A stretch of 64,000 bases of DNA from assembly GCA_963575745.1 (NCBI GenBank), contig CAUYUJ010014192.1, positions 72,501 through 136,500 on the forward strand, given 5' to 3'. The notes under the pieces are model-generated. The model made no database searches. It had not been told where the DNA came from and saw only the letters and a list, made by a program, of their open reading frames with translations. Shown one piece after another: positions 1 through 11,178 of this stretch. Made by a program: the position numbers and the translations under genes. How positions within the stretch are numbered: the first letter of the stretch is position 1; every line of letters starts with the position of its first letter. The DNA comes from Prorocentrum cordatum. Lineage: Eukaryota; Sar; Dinophyceae; Prorocentrales; Prorocentraceae.

Positions 1-183
1 GGGCCGAGGCCTCCCCATCCACCTTAGCCGCCCCTCCCTCGCCCCCCTCCCCGCCCCCGCCCCCCGCCCTCCCTCGTCTCCGCCTCGCATCGCTATATGC
101 TCAGTCCCCTTGTCTCTCCCTCTTTCGCCAGCTCACCCCCCTTCTCGCCCCCCGCCCGCCCCGCCACCCCGCGCCCGCCCCAG

Positions 184-1439
184 GCCTCAATCCAGATCTT
201 GCAGGGCTCGGGCGAGAAGATCAAGAGGCCGAGGGGGGTGAAGCGGCGCAGGCGAGCGAAGAAGGCCTGGCGCTCGCACAGGAGGAAGGAGCAGCTGCAG
301 CGGGCGAAGCAGCAGGAAAAGCAGCAGCAGGACCAGCCGCAGCAGGGCGGGCAGCAACGGCAGGAGGACGGGGCGGCAGGAGGAGGAGGAGCAGCAGCAG
401 GAGCACGAGGGGAAGCGGCAAGAGCAGAGAGCGGCGGCAGGGATTGACGCCGCCCGCCCCGCCCAGCCGCGCCGCAGGCCGTACCTGCGGAGCCGAAGAG
501 CGAGGAGCGCGAGTTGCCGGCGCCGCAGGCCGAGCTGCAGGCGCCGCGGGGCAGGGCAGGGCGGGCGGGGAGGGCGAGAGGACGGGGAAAAGGAGAGAAA
601 TAATTGGGGCTGGTGGTGGGTGAAGGTCCTTCCTTCCTCCCCGCTCCTACCCTTCCTCTGCTCTCCTCTTCCTCCTCCTCCTCCGCCTCCCTGCGCAGTT
701 CTCCCAACTCCCCACTGGGCCCCCAGACCTCCATCCTCCCCGCCTCCGCCCCCCCCCCGCCCCCTCCATTCGCGGCTGCCCCATCCACCCCCCTCCCCCG
801 AAACGAGCGCGACTGGGGGAAGGGGGGGGGGAGGAGGAAGAAGAGGAGGAGGATGAGGGGGGCGGAGGATGAGGATGAGGATGAGATTGGAGGGAAGTTG
901 GAGAAGCAAACATCTCCTCATTTCCCTTCCTCGTTTTCCTCGTTATCGTCCTCAACCTCCTTCTCCCTCCCCTCGCTCTCCTACCCCATCCCCCCTCCCT
1001 CTGCTACCTCTCTCCCGCTTGGCCCCCATCGCGCCCCACCCAGCTGCCGCCTCTCGGTCTGCCGGCGCCCGCAGGAGCCGGCCGCCAAGCCGAAGGGGAA
1101 GAAGAAGAAGGGAAAGAAGGCGAAGAAGGACGCTGGCCGCCGCCTCCTCCCTTCTCTTCTGCCTCCATCCACTGTGCCTGCCCTCTCCTAGCCCCGTCCT
1201 GACCCCCTCGCCCTCCTCCTCCCCAGACCTCCTTACCTCCTCTGGTGCCTCGCACCTTGCTCTCTCCCTCCCCTGGTTCCTCGTACTCTGTCCGTCTTTC
1301 CTCCCTCGGCCCCGCTTGCCCCCCGCCGCCCGCCTCCCCGTCGGGCGCGCTCGGGAACGCCCACGTCGCGCCCCAGCCATTGTGTAGGGCTTGCTGTATG
1401 CGTAGCTGCGGCAGTGGCTCAGCAGTATTATTATTACCT

Positions 1440-1520
<81 letters not shown>

Positions 1521-2370
1521 TAAGTAGTAGTCGCCGTAGCATATAGCATATCGCAGTCGTAGATATGGTAGCAGCCAGTCGCAGCAGCAGTCGCAACAGC
1601 AGTAATAGCAGTAGTAGCAGTAGTCCCATCGCAACGGTAACAACACTTGCAGTACCAGTAGCAGCTGTGGTGGTAGTATTAGTAGGCAGTGCAAACACAT
1701 AATTTATGCCACGAGTGGCAATAGAGCGAGGATGCGGGGTGCCCTGCGTGCTCCCTCCTGCCCCCGCCCACCCCTCTCTCTCCGCCGCTGCCCGCGGGGG
1801 CTGCAGGGCGGCGCGAACGCCGCGGGGGGCGCCGACGATGACGCGGAGGTCGGCACGCCTGACGGTGGGCGCGGGGTGGAGGGCATTCAGCGGGCGTGGA
1901 GGTCGCCGCGCGAGCCCGAGATATGTTCTGCTGGGCAGGTGGGCTGACGTCGTTTTCTTCTTCGCTCCCTTGGCAAGTGCGCGGAGCTGCCGAGGAGCGA
2001 CGCCGCCCCAGCTGCCCATCAGAACCTCTCATGTGCTCGTGGCGGGGCCCTGTGAGCAGTTGGATCCATGTCTCGAGGCAGGCCCAGGCAACAGTAGATG
2101 GGGGTCGGGGCGGGGGGCGCTGGGGCGAGGGGGTGGGGGTGGGGCTGGCGAGCAGGGGCGGAAGGGGGCGCGGGGGGAAGAGGAGGAGGAGTTGGAGGAG
2201 GAGGAGGGGGAAGAAGAGGGAAAGGGGATGTCGAGGTTGGCGCCGATGGGACAGGGCCCGAAGGGGAGGGGAGGGGAGGTGGAGGAGGAGGTGAGGGAGG
2301 AGGAGGAGAAGGAGAAGGATGAGGAGGACGACGGCGACGATGACGACGAGCAGCGACTAACAGAGTGAGG

Positions 2371-2448
<78 letters not shown>

Positions 2449-2567
2449 ACGCCTCTGCGGGAGGAGGCGCCGCGAAGAAGACCAAGATGCCCAGCAACAT
2501 GAAGAACATGTTCTTCTTCAGCTCGCCGTCGGCCTCGGGTTCGGAGGGCGACGAGATCAGCGTCTAG
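184..2567 (+). CDS. 3' part of a multi-exon Lys/Ala/Gln-rich protein gene, function unknown
   Basis: Reconstructed by eye; the 5' end is not identified. Candidate exons are 184-372, 478-540, 1075-1131, 1807-1864 and 2446-2567, with stop TAG at 2565. Reading phases agree: the first three end in phase 0, the fourth ends with one base (G) and the last begins TC, restoring a Val codon. The 5' splice sites would be GC, GC, GC and GT, and every intron ends in AG. The protein is basic, then acidic: residues reading KRPRGVKRRRRAKKAW, a Gln/Lys run, a KKKKGKKAKK run, an Ala/Gly/Asp stretch, and a C-terminal end SASGSEGDEISV. This composition suggests a disordered or nucleic-acid-binding tail; no known domain is visible. 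Exon choice rests on phase and high third-position GC. Confidence 0.5.
1442..1520. repeat. (AGT)n microsatellite
   Basis: About 26 tandem AGT triplets in the candidate intron between 1131 and 1807. Interrupted AGT/CAGT-like repeats continue to about 1690. Confidence 0.95.
2381..2445. repeat. (GA)n microsatellite ending at a 3' splice site
   Basis: Uninterrupted GA dinucleotides. The last AG of the run is the predicted acceptor of the terminal exon starting at 2446, so there is no ordinary pyrimidine tract upstream of that acceptor. Confidence 0.9.
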
Positions 2568-3918
2568 GAGGCGCTGCCCACCCCCTTGCCCCCCTTGTCG
2601 CTGCTGGATGGGGGCCCGAGGGGACGGTGGATGGAGGGCGGACGGATACTTGGGTAGTTGGGAGGGCGCGGCAGAGCGAGGCAGGGGGAGGCGGGTGGAC
2701 TCAAGGGGCGGAAGAGGGGAGTTGAGGAGAAGGATGAGGAGGAGGAGGAGGAGGAGGAGAAGGAGGTGGCATAAGGGGAATATTGGACCCAGTGCTTCGA
2801 GCTGGTATCCCCGCAGAGGCCCCCTGGCTCTCGAAGATCTGAGGCCCTGAGGTGTGAATCTAGGCCCCGAGGCCCGTTGAGACGCAGCGCGGCCCTGGGT
2901 GCTTGCCGGGGAGCTTTTAGGATTAGTAGATATCAGAGTGTTCGAACCTAATATGTTTCATTTGTTTGTGTCTCATGCAGTGCGTCTAGCCGCCAACCCA
3001 GGGGCGGATTAGTCAATTAGTCGTTCGTCCCGAGAAGCCATCGAGACCAACCATCGGGGCGCGGTTCTAACTGGCTCGGCCAACTTGGTCAAGACAAGCC
3101 GTGAATTCACGACCATCGGGTTCGGGTGGTAATTCCTGGCGCTTCGCGCATCCCCATCAGCCCACCCAGGGACGATAATTCTTGGCACATCGCGCATCCC
3201 CATCACCCCGCCCAGAGACGATGCCCTGGATGGCTGCCAGAGGGGGGTGATGCTGCTGCTGGTGCTGCTGCTGGGGCTGATGCTGCTGCTGGCGATGCCG
3301 CTGGCCATGTTGCTGGTGCTGCCGAGCGCGGTGCTGCCGGTGATGCGGCTGGTGCTGCTGCTGCTGCTGATGTTGCTGCTGCTAGTGATGCCCACGGCTG
3401 CTGGTGCTGCCAACGCAGGTGATCATGCCACTGCTCGTGCTGGTGCTGGTGATGCTGCTTGTGCGAATGATGGTGCTGCTGCTTTTGCTGCTGCTGGTGC
3501 TGCTGCTGATTCTGGTGTTGCTGCTGGCGCTGCTGCTGATGCCGATGGTGCTCCTTCGGTACCCCGAGCCATGCAGGAGGCCACCTGGGGTATTGGTTAG
3601 ACGCTCTCGGAACAATCCTGGGCCACCTTGAACGTTCGAAACCATCGCGACCCCCCCCCCTCCCCCTCCCCTTCCAGCTAGGACGCAGGCGGAGGGGAGG
3701 GGGCTTATGGATGAGGAAAGATAGACCTCGCTAGACCACCTTCGCCCAGTGGGCTGGTGAGATTAATTATCACGCGCTTCACATTGTTCGGGGAAATATC
3801 CCCCTCTGCTCTTGGACCCAGGAGAACGCCTCTTCGATCATTGCCCAGCCCCCGCAGCTGCTTTGGATCAGGAGTCGCAGTCGCGACGGCCCCTGCACTC
3901 GCCCTCGCTCATCCTGCG
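2568..3918. other. Intergenic spacer with GCT/GGT-type triplet repeat
   Basis: No gene seen. Bases 3245-3545 are a degenerate TGCTGCTGGTGCTGC repeat that opens frames on both strands (Leu- or Ala-rich on one, Ser-rich on the other). A run of C and T follows at 3650-3677. I treat the open frames as repeat artefacts. Confidence 0.6.
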
Positions 3919-5606
3919 ATGCTGGCGGGAGCCCAGGCCAAGAAGGCTGAGCAGGCTCTCTCCTCCTGGTTGCCCTCCCCCCTCCTCCTCCCCCTCCCCC
4001 CCCCTCCTCGCCTCCTCTGGCCCCGAGATATCTGCCGCCTGGCCCAGTCCCTCGCCGCCGCCCCGCCCCTCCCACCCGTTCCTTATCCTTGCCCTCCCTC
4101 GGCCCCAGAAAGTCTCGGAGGTTCTCGGGGGTTCTCAGAAGCTCTCAGAGGCTCTCGGAGGCTCGCAGAGGCTGTCGAAGGCTTTCGGGAGCTCTCAGAC
4201 GGTCCCAGAGGCCCCCAGAGGCTCTCCTCCTCCTCCTCCCCGCGCCCCGCGCCTCCTACCCGCCGCATCGCCCTCCTTCCTCCCTTCCTTCTCCTACTCC
4301 TCCTTCTCCTCCGCCTCTTCCTTCTCTTCCTCCTCCTCCTCCTCCCCCTTGCCCTCCTCCTGCCCCCCGCGCCCCTGCTCGCCCTCGGCCATGGTCGTTT
4401 CCTTTCCTTGCCTCTGAGGCGGCTGCCAGCGCCAGCAGCGAGCTCGAGAGCGAGCTCGATTCCGTGCTGTCGAAGTCCGGCCTTCCCGGCGCGCGCGGCG
4501 GGATGATCAACGCGCCCGACGACAAGCTCTTCGAGGGCGAGTTGTTCAAGTCTTTCATGGCAGGAGGTTCCCGCCACGGCGAGTCGGAGGAGGGCGGCGG
4601 CAATGGCTCGGCCAATGGCAGCGGCGAGGACGATCGCGATTATGCCTTGGAGGAGGCGGCGAAACAGAAGTTCGCGGTCAAGGTCAGGAGCGAGATTGGG
4701 TGGCGGTTCGATCGGTGGCTGAGGAAAGTCGAGAACAAAGCCGATAAGCTCAAGCACGACAAGATGTCCAGGATGCAGAAGCAGAGATTCCGCGCGAAGT
4801 GGGTCAGAGAGAAGTACAGCGACTACGTGGAGGGCCGCAGGCACGTCGAGGCGGAGCGCCGCAAGGAGAGGAAGGTTGGCAAATACAAAAACTTCGACCA
4901 GATTGTGAAGGAGGAGGGCGGTCGCAAGAGTGCTGCGGCACTGCAGGGTGCAATTCGTTATTGTTTGAAGTGCATCAAGATGGGCGGCAAGCGGATCAAG
5001 TTTAAGTCGATGCAGGAGCGGCTCACCTTCCTTTATGTGGACGAGGAGTTCATTGACGAGTTCGAGGAGAGCTTCGAGAGGTACCAAATCGAGTCGACTT
5101 CTGAGAAGAAAGATGAGCCCGCGGCACCCGCAGAGGCCACTCCAGGGCCGAAGCCTAAGGGGAAGCGGAAGTTCGAGGACATGACTCCCGACGAGAAGGC
5201 TGCCTTTACGAAGGCCAAGGAGAGGAAGAAGGCGCAGGACCAGAAGGTGCGGGCGGCGGAGAAGGAGGCCAAGCAGAGCGTGTCCAGGTATCAGAGGCTG
5301 CAGATGTCCATCAAGAAGCTCGTCGCCGACATCGGCTCGGACGACAAATGGAAGTGGGCTCGCGGCGACGAGAATCGCGGCGTGCTGCAGACCAACTTGG
5401 ACTTCCTCGACAAGCAGGTGGCCGATAACAAGTTCCTGAGCGACTTCCTGTCCATGGAGGCGAAGGATGTGAAGAAGAACCACGGGGATGAGTACCTGAC
5501 TTCCCCCGTGAAGATCCCGACGCTGTTCAATGCCCCCTTGAACCTACTGCAGGAGACGGGCGACGAGCTGAACAAGATGCAGAAGGCCAGAGCGGCGAAG
5601 AAGTGA
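3919..5606 (+). CDS. Two-exon gene of an uncharacterised dinoflagellate Lys/Trp-rich family
   Basis: Proposed exon 1 is 3919-3954 (ATG; 12 codons ending KKAEQ). Exon 2 is 4419-5606 with stop TGA. The intron starts GC and ends CTCTGAG, both ends phase 0, giving about 407 aa. The exon 2 frame is clean with GC-rich third positions. Visible features: an acidic N-terminal part (ELESELDS), a Gly/Ser/Asn/Glu linker, a basic helical region with QKQRFRAKWVREKY, a Lys-rich low-complexity segment, and a C-terminal helical region with DDKWKWARGDENR and long alternating hydrophobics. The FRxKW block and the C-terminal layout resemble the minus-strand gene at 19,571-23,834, so I regard them as distant relatives. 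No enzymatic motif seen. An alternative start is the Met at 4503. Confidence 0.75.
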
Positions 5607-8600
5607 CCTCTTGAGATGCAGTCAAGGCGAATTCGACACCAGGCGAGGCGCCTGACGCGATAGGGGTGGTTCACTATATTCGCTTGGTTGATGCTGCTGG
5701 GGTTGCCAAGATAAGTCCTGCCTCCTTGGCTTGCTTGCGCAGTCCTGCTAACTCCTCCGGCTCCACCTCACCATCATTACACACTTATCCTCCTATCACT
5801 CTTCCACTCCTCTAACTGGCAGCATTCGGTGTTTGCAGCTGGGGCTCTGAAGCGATATAGGAGTACTGCCAGGCGATGCCTGGCCGCGTCGAAATCTCTG
5901 CAACCCTCCCCCGCGCGGACAAATAGTCGTGCAGGGCGGGCCGTCCTTGGTGAGATTGCTGCCGGGGCCGCGTGCACCTTAGGGGCTCGGGCGCAGCTTT
6001 CCCAGCCTCCGTCTCGCCTGCTCCTCTCTTCCTCCTGGCCGTGCTCTCAAGAGCAATTTAAGACATGGCTTGTTACTCCCCCCGACCTGCCGGCTGTCGT
6101 GCAATGATCCCTCCTCATATCATTCACTTCCCCTTCCCCCTCGCCTGGCGGCTGTGCCTTGCACGGCGCGTTCACGAGTGCTGTGCGGCACTGCACGCAA
6201 GAAGTACAACCACTTCAGCAACGAAGCGTGGAAATCAACGCTCCCGCCGAGGGGCCCCCATCCCCCCGCCCCCCTTCGCCGCCGCCTGCCCTGAGTTGCC
6301 TGCCCGCGCTTCCCTGCCGCGCCCCCCGCTCCGCCTCCTACTTCCCCCATATCTTCGCCACCCTCATCCTCCCCTCGCCGTTCCTCCCCCTCGTGCTGCT
6401 GCCCGCCCTGCCAGCCCCCACCTGATGCTCTCGCACCTCTCCCCATTGCCCTTTGCTTTCTTGAATGGCCGATTCGTTGCCCAGCTCCTGCCCCATCTGG
6501 CCGTCATGGCCCTCCTCCTTATCTTCCCCCTACTCCTAAGATGGCCCTGCCCCTCCTCCTCCTCCCTGTATCTCCTAAGCTGGTCTTACCCCCTACTTCC
6601 CCCCCTCTTCGTGGCCCTCCGCCTCCTTATCCTCCTCTGCCCCTTCTCCCCCCCCCCCTATGGCCCTCCCCGTGTCATCCACCTCCACCTCCAGCTCCTC
6701 TTCCCCTCCTCATGGCCCCCCTCATCTCCATCCTCCTCGGCACTCGGCGCTGAGGAGTAGATGTCCCGGCGGGGGCGGGGGGATCGGGTCGAGGCATGGA
6801 CAGGTAGGGTTGACGGGGGGGAGGCGAGCGGGGCGAGGAGGCGGGCGCCGACGACGACGCCAGGGCGGTCGTGGAGTCGGAAATGGAGGATGAGAGGAGG
6901 GAGGAGGAGGAGGATGACGACGAAGACGAGGAGGAGGAGGGGGCATGGGTGATGGCGGCAGGGGACGCGTGGAGGATCGGCAGGAGCTGGGAGAATGGCG
7001 CGGAGGACGGAGGAGGGGGAGAGGGATGGGAGAGGGGCGGAGGGGAAGGCGGCGAGAAGAGGGGGGGATGGATTGGAGGGGAGGGGTGATATTGGAAGGA
7101 TGAAGAATAAGAGGAGGATGTCGATGACTGGGGCGACGAATAGGATCAGCACGACGGGGGGGGGGGGGGGGGGGGTTGGGGGGGGGGGGTGGGGGATACA
7201 GTATGGGAGGTAGTAGGCCCAACTACGGTGGGAGAGGGAGAAAGGGTAGTGGAGAGAGGATGGGTGGTAGGAGTGATAGTCGTAACAGTAGTTGTAGTAG
7301 TATCGTATCAGTAGTAGTTGTCGTAATATGATGATGATGCGGGAACAGGTTCGAGAATGTGTGCAGGCTCCCTCCGCGCCATCCCACTCCCCCTCGTTAT
7401 CCTCCTCATGGTATCCTTCCCTCTCCTCCTTCTCCCCTTTCTCCTCCTCGCCTCTTTCGCTTCCATCTCATTCGTTCCCCCCCCCGTTCCACGTCGCCCC
7501 CCATCCCCCCCGCGTCTCTCTCTCTTACCCTCTAGCGGCCCTCGCTGCGCCGAGGACGCCGCCCTGCTGCTCGAGCTGCAGGTGCACCAGCGCGCTGCTG
7601 CACCTCGGAGGCCCGCTGCCCGAGCGCGGGGAGGGGGGGGGGGGGAATGTGGGCGATGCGTGGACGGTAGAGAGTAGAAATGAGATGGCATCGCCAGCCG
7701 AATGATCGGCATCGCGCGCAGTGAATTCGATAACAGGCAGCATCAGTGGCATGGGCAAAAACATGTATCAGGAGTTACGTGATCATGATATTGAGCAACA
7801 ACAATGTGTGCATTGAGTAAGTTAGACGCGATGATGAGCAACGGCATGAGCACCTGCCAAGGCACCGGCGGCGCCGCGGCTGGCGTCAACAAGGAGCGCC
7901 TGGCTGGAGGCCGCGCAAGAGAGCGCATGCCGAGGCCATGCCCCGAGGATGGGCCGACAGAATGGGATGGGAGGTGGGTGGGTCGGATAGGAATCAGAAA
8001 GCTTGAAAAGTAAACGCCCTTCTGACAACGAGTTGCATTCCATCAATGAGTAGGGTGACAGGTTTTGCTCGCACCTGCCCCCCATCTGTGGATGTCGTGT
8101 AAATTCTAAGGCTTGGGGTCGTGCACCCCCATCCGCCCTGCTGATCCATGCAAGGCGCACCCCAATCGGAGCCGACTGCGATCCCAAACGGGGCACATCC
8201 CATGTGGAGCCCTTTGCCGCGCTGAGGAAACGAGAAGGTTTTGGGAAATGGGATGGCGGAGGAGTGAGCTGGGCAATGGGAGGGGGGGGGGGGGGATGAG
8301 GAGGATGAGGAGGAGGAGGAGGAGAGGGATAATCAGGTCGAAGGGGATAAGGGGCATAATGGGGCAGGGGGGCGAGAGGGTCAGGCGGGCGAGTTCGTAT
8401 GTTTCCTAAGAGCACGCTGGGAAGGAAATAATTCGACTTCAATTGTGGATGCGAGGCTGTGCAAGAACCCTTTCCTCCTTGCCCGCCCCCGGCTGCCCCT
8501 GCCCCATCACCGCGATCGCCCCCGTCCTCCTGCTTTTCCTGCCGTCCTCCTGCCCTCCAAGCGCCCCCCCAGCCTTTTCTTTCTCGGATCCTGGCCCCCT

Positions 8601-9073
8601 GCTGAAGTTCGCTACGCAATGGTATCCGCACTGATTTGGGGACTGACTTCGCACTGACTTTGCACAGAGTTTGCACTGACTTTGCACTGACTTTGCACTG
8701 ACTTTGCACTGACTTTGCACTGACTTTGCACTGACTTTGCATTGACTTTGCACTGAGTTTGCACTGACTTTGCACTGACTTTGCATTGACTTTGTACTGA
8801 CGTTGCACTGACTTCGCATTGACTTTGCATTGACTTTGCACTGACGTTGCGCTGACTTGCCCATCAGGCCCCGTCGGGGGCCAGAGGGCTTTCCTCTTGG
8901 ATGGTCGCCCCCGCGCCAAGAGGTGCTTCCATGTTGCCCAAACCTGCCGGGGCCCCCATAGGGCCCTGCTCCAGACAGTCTCGCCCTCAGGACCCTCGCC
9001 TCATGCATGGGCCTTCCCATGGGGCCCGCCTGCTACAGTGGCATGCACGATGTATGTATATGCATGCATGCGC
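5607..9073. other. Intergenic, low-complexity C- and G-rich spacer
   Basis: No gene I can support. 6240-6750 is pyrimidine-rich, 6760-7195 purine-rich with G runs at 7157-7190, and 7200-7330 an AGT-like repeat. A short open frame at 7804-8013 (ATG-initiated, Gly/Ala/Arg-rich) lacks flanking signals and is not called. Confidence 0.5.
8641..8857. repeat. 11-bp tandem repeat (TTTGCACTGAC)n
   Basis: About 20 near-identical copies of an 11-bp unit. Since 11 is not divisible by 3 and the unit has no stop on the minus strand, all three minus frames read an 11-residue repeat built on QSQCKVSAKSV. This explains two long minus-strand open frames here without invoking a gene. Confidence 0.9.
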
Positions 9074-9094
9074 CCGTAGCCGTTGTGGCTCAAC
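9074..9094 (+). other. Relict spliced-leader sequence
   Basis: 18 of 21 bases match the dinoflagellate SL (starts CCGTAGCC, ends TGGCTCAA). It ends 10 bases before the ATG at 9104, as expected for a retro-integrated trans-spliced mRNA. No GT donor follows, so it is not an SL RNA gene. Confidence 0.8.
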
Positions 9095-9103
9095 CCAGCA
9101 AAT

Positions 9104-11145
9104 ATGCAGCCGCCGACGCGGCGGCGGCGGCGCGGGCTGTTCGAGGAGAAACCGCAGCCATGGGATGATCCTTCGAGGGCAGTGCAGGCCATCGCCACTC
9201 GCACTGATGCAGGGGAGATCCTTGCGAAATGGTTTCTCAAGCGATATGCTGAAGGGGCCCTCCCGGCGACCGACGCGTGCCAAGGGTGCCACCACGCCGC
9301 GGGAGCTGGCGCCTGCGGCCCAGTGGAGACGTATGGGTTGCCACCTGGTCTGCCCACGAGTCGGTGCACTCGTCACCTGCACGACTCGCTAAACCTTGAC
9401 GTGGAGAAGCACCTGTACGACGTGATGGTACCGATCTATCGGGAGAAGACAGGGCGCCGCTGCAGGCCCATACCAATGGGCTTGATACACGAGATGCTCA
9501 TGTCTGAAGTAACGGCCGATGCAGTGAGGCCTCCAGACCCCGCCGACATGTCGCCAGAGTGGGTCCACAGTTTTACTCGCCATCCTACCTACATCGCCTC
9601 TCGAGCCGACGGCGTGCCATGCTATCCAATAGCTGTCTACCTTGACGGGGTGCGCTACACCAAGAGCATCGCCCCAGGACATATGGATACTCTTCTGAAC
9701 CTACGGGCGTACAGTTTGATGACGGGCAAGAGGCACATGATCGCCTTGATCAAATCATCGGAGAAATGTCGCTGCGGCTGCGGTGGTTGGTGCACGTTGT
9801 TTCCAATGCTGCAGTTCGTGGCCTGGTGCTTGAAGCAGGGTATGGACGGAATTCGGAGTCTCGAGAGGCACGACGGCAGCCCTTGGCCTGAGGGCAACAA
9901 GGATGGAGTGAAGGCACGTGCATCGCCTGCGTTAGGCGCGCGCTTTATACCAGTGCAGCTGAAGGGGGACTGGGCAGAATTTGTCCATACCCTCGGGTTC
10001 CCCTCGTGGTCCTCGCACTCTTCCCCGTGCATCCTGTGCGACTCCGCCCTCGACGCGATGTACGATTTCGACGAGGTGTCTTTCGACCGTTGTTCCTGGG
10101 GCTTGCGGTCGGGCGACTTCTACGAGCGGGCCTGCAGGAAGTGCGGGGTGACGGTGGACGTCAGCACCGAGGCAATCAGGCGGAGCATCCTGATCGGCGG
10201 GACTTTTTCTACGACAAGCGCAAGGGCGCGACCGGTGGCCGAGGCAGGGTTCTGAAAAATGGCATCCCAGCATTGGGGCTTCAATCAATGGATCGGCTGG
10301 AGCCCAGTCCCAGCTTGATGGACGTGGCAAAATTTGACACCAAGCCCGTGCCGTTTAGAGTGGTATTTTGGCGGAGGACCGTGCTCCTGGGGAAAGTGAC
10401 GGACAAAGTCCATCATAGAAATCCGATGTTCTGTAATGGGCTCCCAGACCCCGTCTCCATCTTGGTCTTGGACACGGTCCACACGCTCCACTTGGGCGTT
10501 GTGCTGCGCTACGTGTCCGCGGTGCGCTGGATAGCAATCAACTCCAACGTGTGGGGCACCGAGGATAAGAGCCTCGAGGCTTGCGTGAAAAATCTGAAGG
10601 CGGACATGGATTGTTTCTGCAGCACCAACGGGGTGCCGCTCGACCAGCAGCTGAACGACCTCACTCCTGGACAGATGGGCAAGCAGTCGCAGCTGAGCAT
10701 GAAGCTCAAAGCTGCTGAGTCCATGATGCTATTGCCGTTTGCTATTCATATGTGTACCGTGCACGCCGCCATGGATGGAGCTGCCGAGCTCCGCGCAGCA
10801 GGCGAAGTCCTGTTGCGGTATGTCGCCTTGCTGCGAGCGTCGCCCGCCGCCTTGCCAATCAAAGTTTGCCAGCGGCTTCTTGATTTCAGCATCCACCATT
10901 TAAAGCTCATGGCCGCTGCTGGGGTGTCGAACACCCCCAAGCAGCACTTGTGGATACACAGGACACTGAGGTCCAGAGAACTAGGCAACCCACGGAAGTA
11001 CAGTACATTTCTAGATGAGAGCTTGAACAAGATGCTGGCGTCAATGGCAGTGGCTTCCACGCGAAACCGCTGGGAAGAGCAGACATGTGTCCGCGCACGA
11101 TTGTTGCCCCTCGTAGCCGAGGAGACGTTTTTCGCAGCATCGTAG
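9104..11145 (+). CDS. CRCGC-GWC family protein, SL-headed retrocopy with one frameshift
   Basis: The ATG at 9104 follows an SL relic. The first frame runs to 10255; the coding signal then moves to another frame (DFFYDKRKGATGG) near 10195-10210 and continues to TAA/TAG at 11145. One indel near GGCGGGACTTTTTC joins them. Intronless, about 680 aa in total. Landmarks: basic N-terminus with RRRRR; a CxxC pair; KCRCGCGGWC; RHDGSPW; a KGDWAEFVHTLGFPSW block; a CILC...CRKC pair that may bind zinc; DTVHTLHLGV; and near the end GNPRKYSTFLDESLNKML. I recognise this set from a very abundant dinoflagellate family of unknown function, probably transposon-derived because of copy number. Either a decayed copy or an assembly indel. 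Confidence 0.75.
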
Positions 11146-11178
11146 GTAGCCGAGGAGACGTATCTCGCAGCGTCGTAG
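11113..11178 (+). repeat. Short direct duplication at the 3' end of the retrocopy
   Basis: Two adjacent copies of about 35 bp beginning GTAGCCGAGGAGACGT, one in the last codons of the CRCGC-GWC gene and one just past the stop. Confidence 0.7.

Noticed and set aside
1004-1549. Poly-Thr, poly-Leu, poly-Tyr and poly-Val frames
   Set aside because: These are readings of the (AGT)n microsatellite.
8439-9020. Minus-strand repeat protein QSQCKVSAKSV
   Set aside because: An 11-bp tandem repeat read in any frame gives this sequence; there is no coding signal in the flanks.
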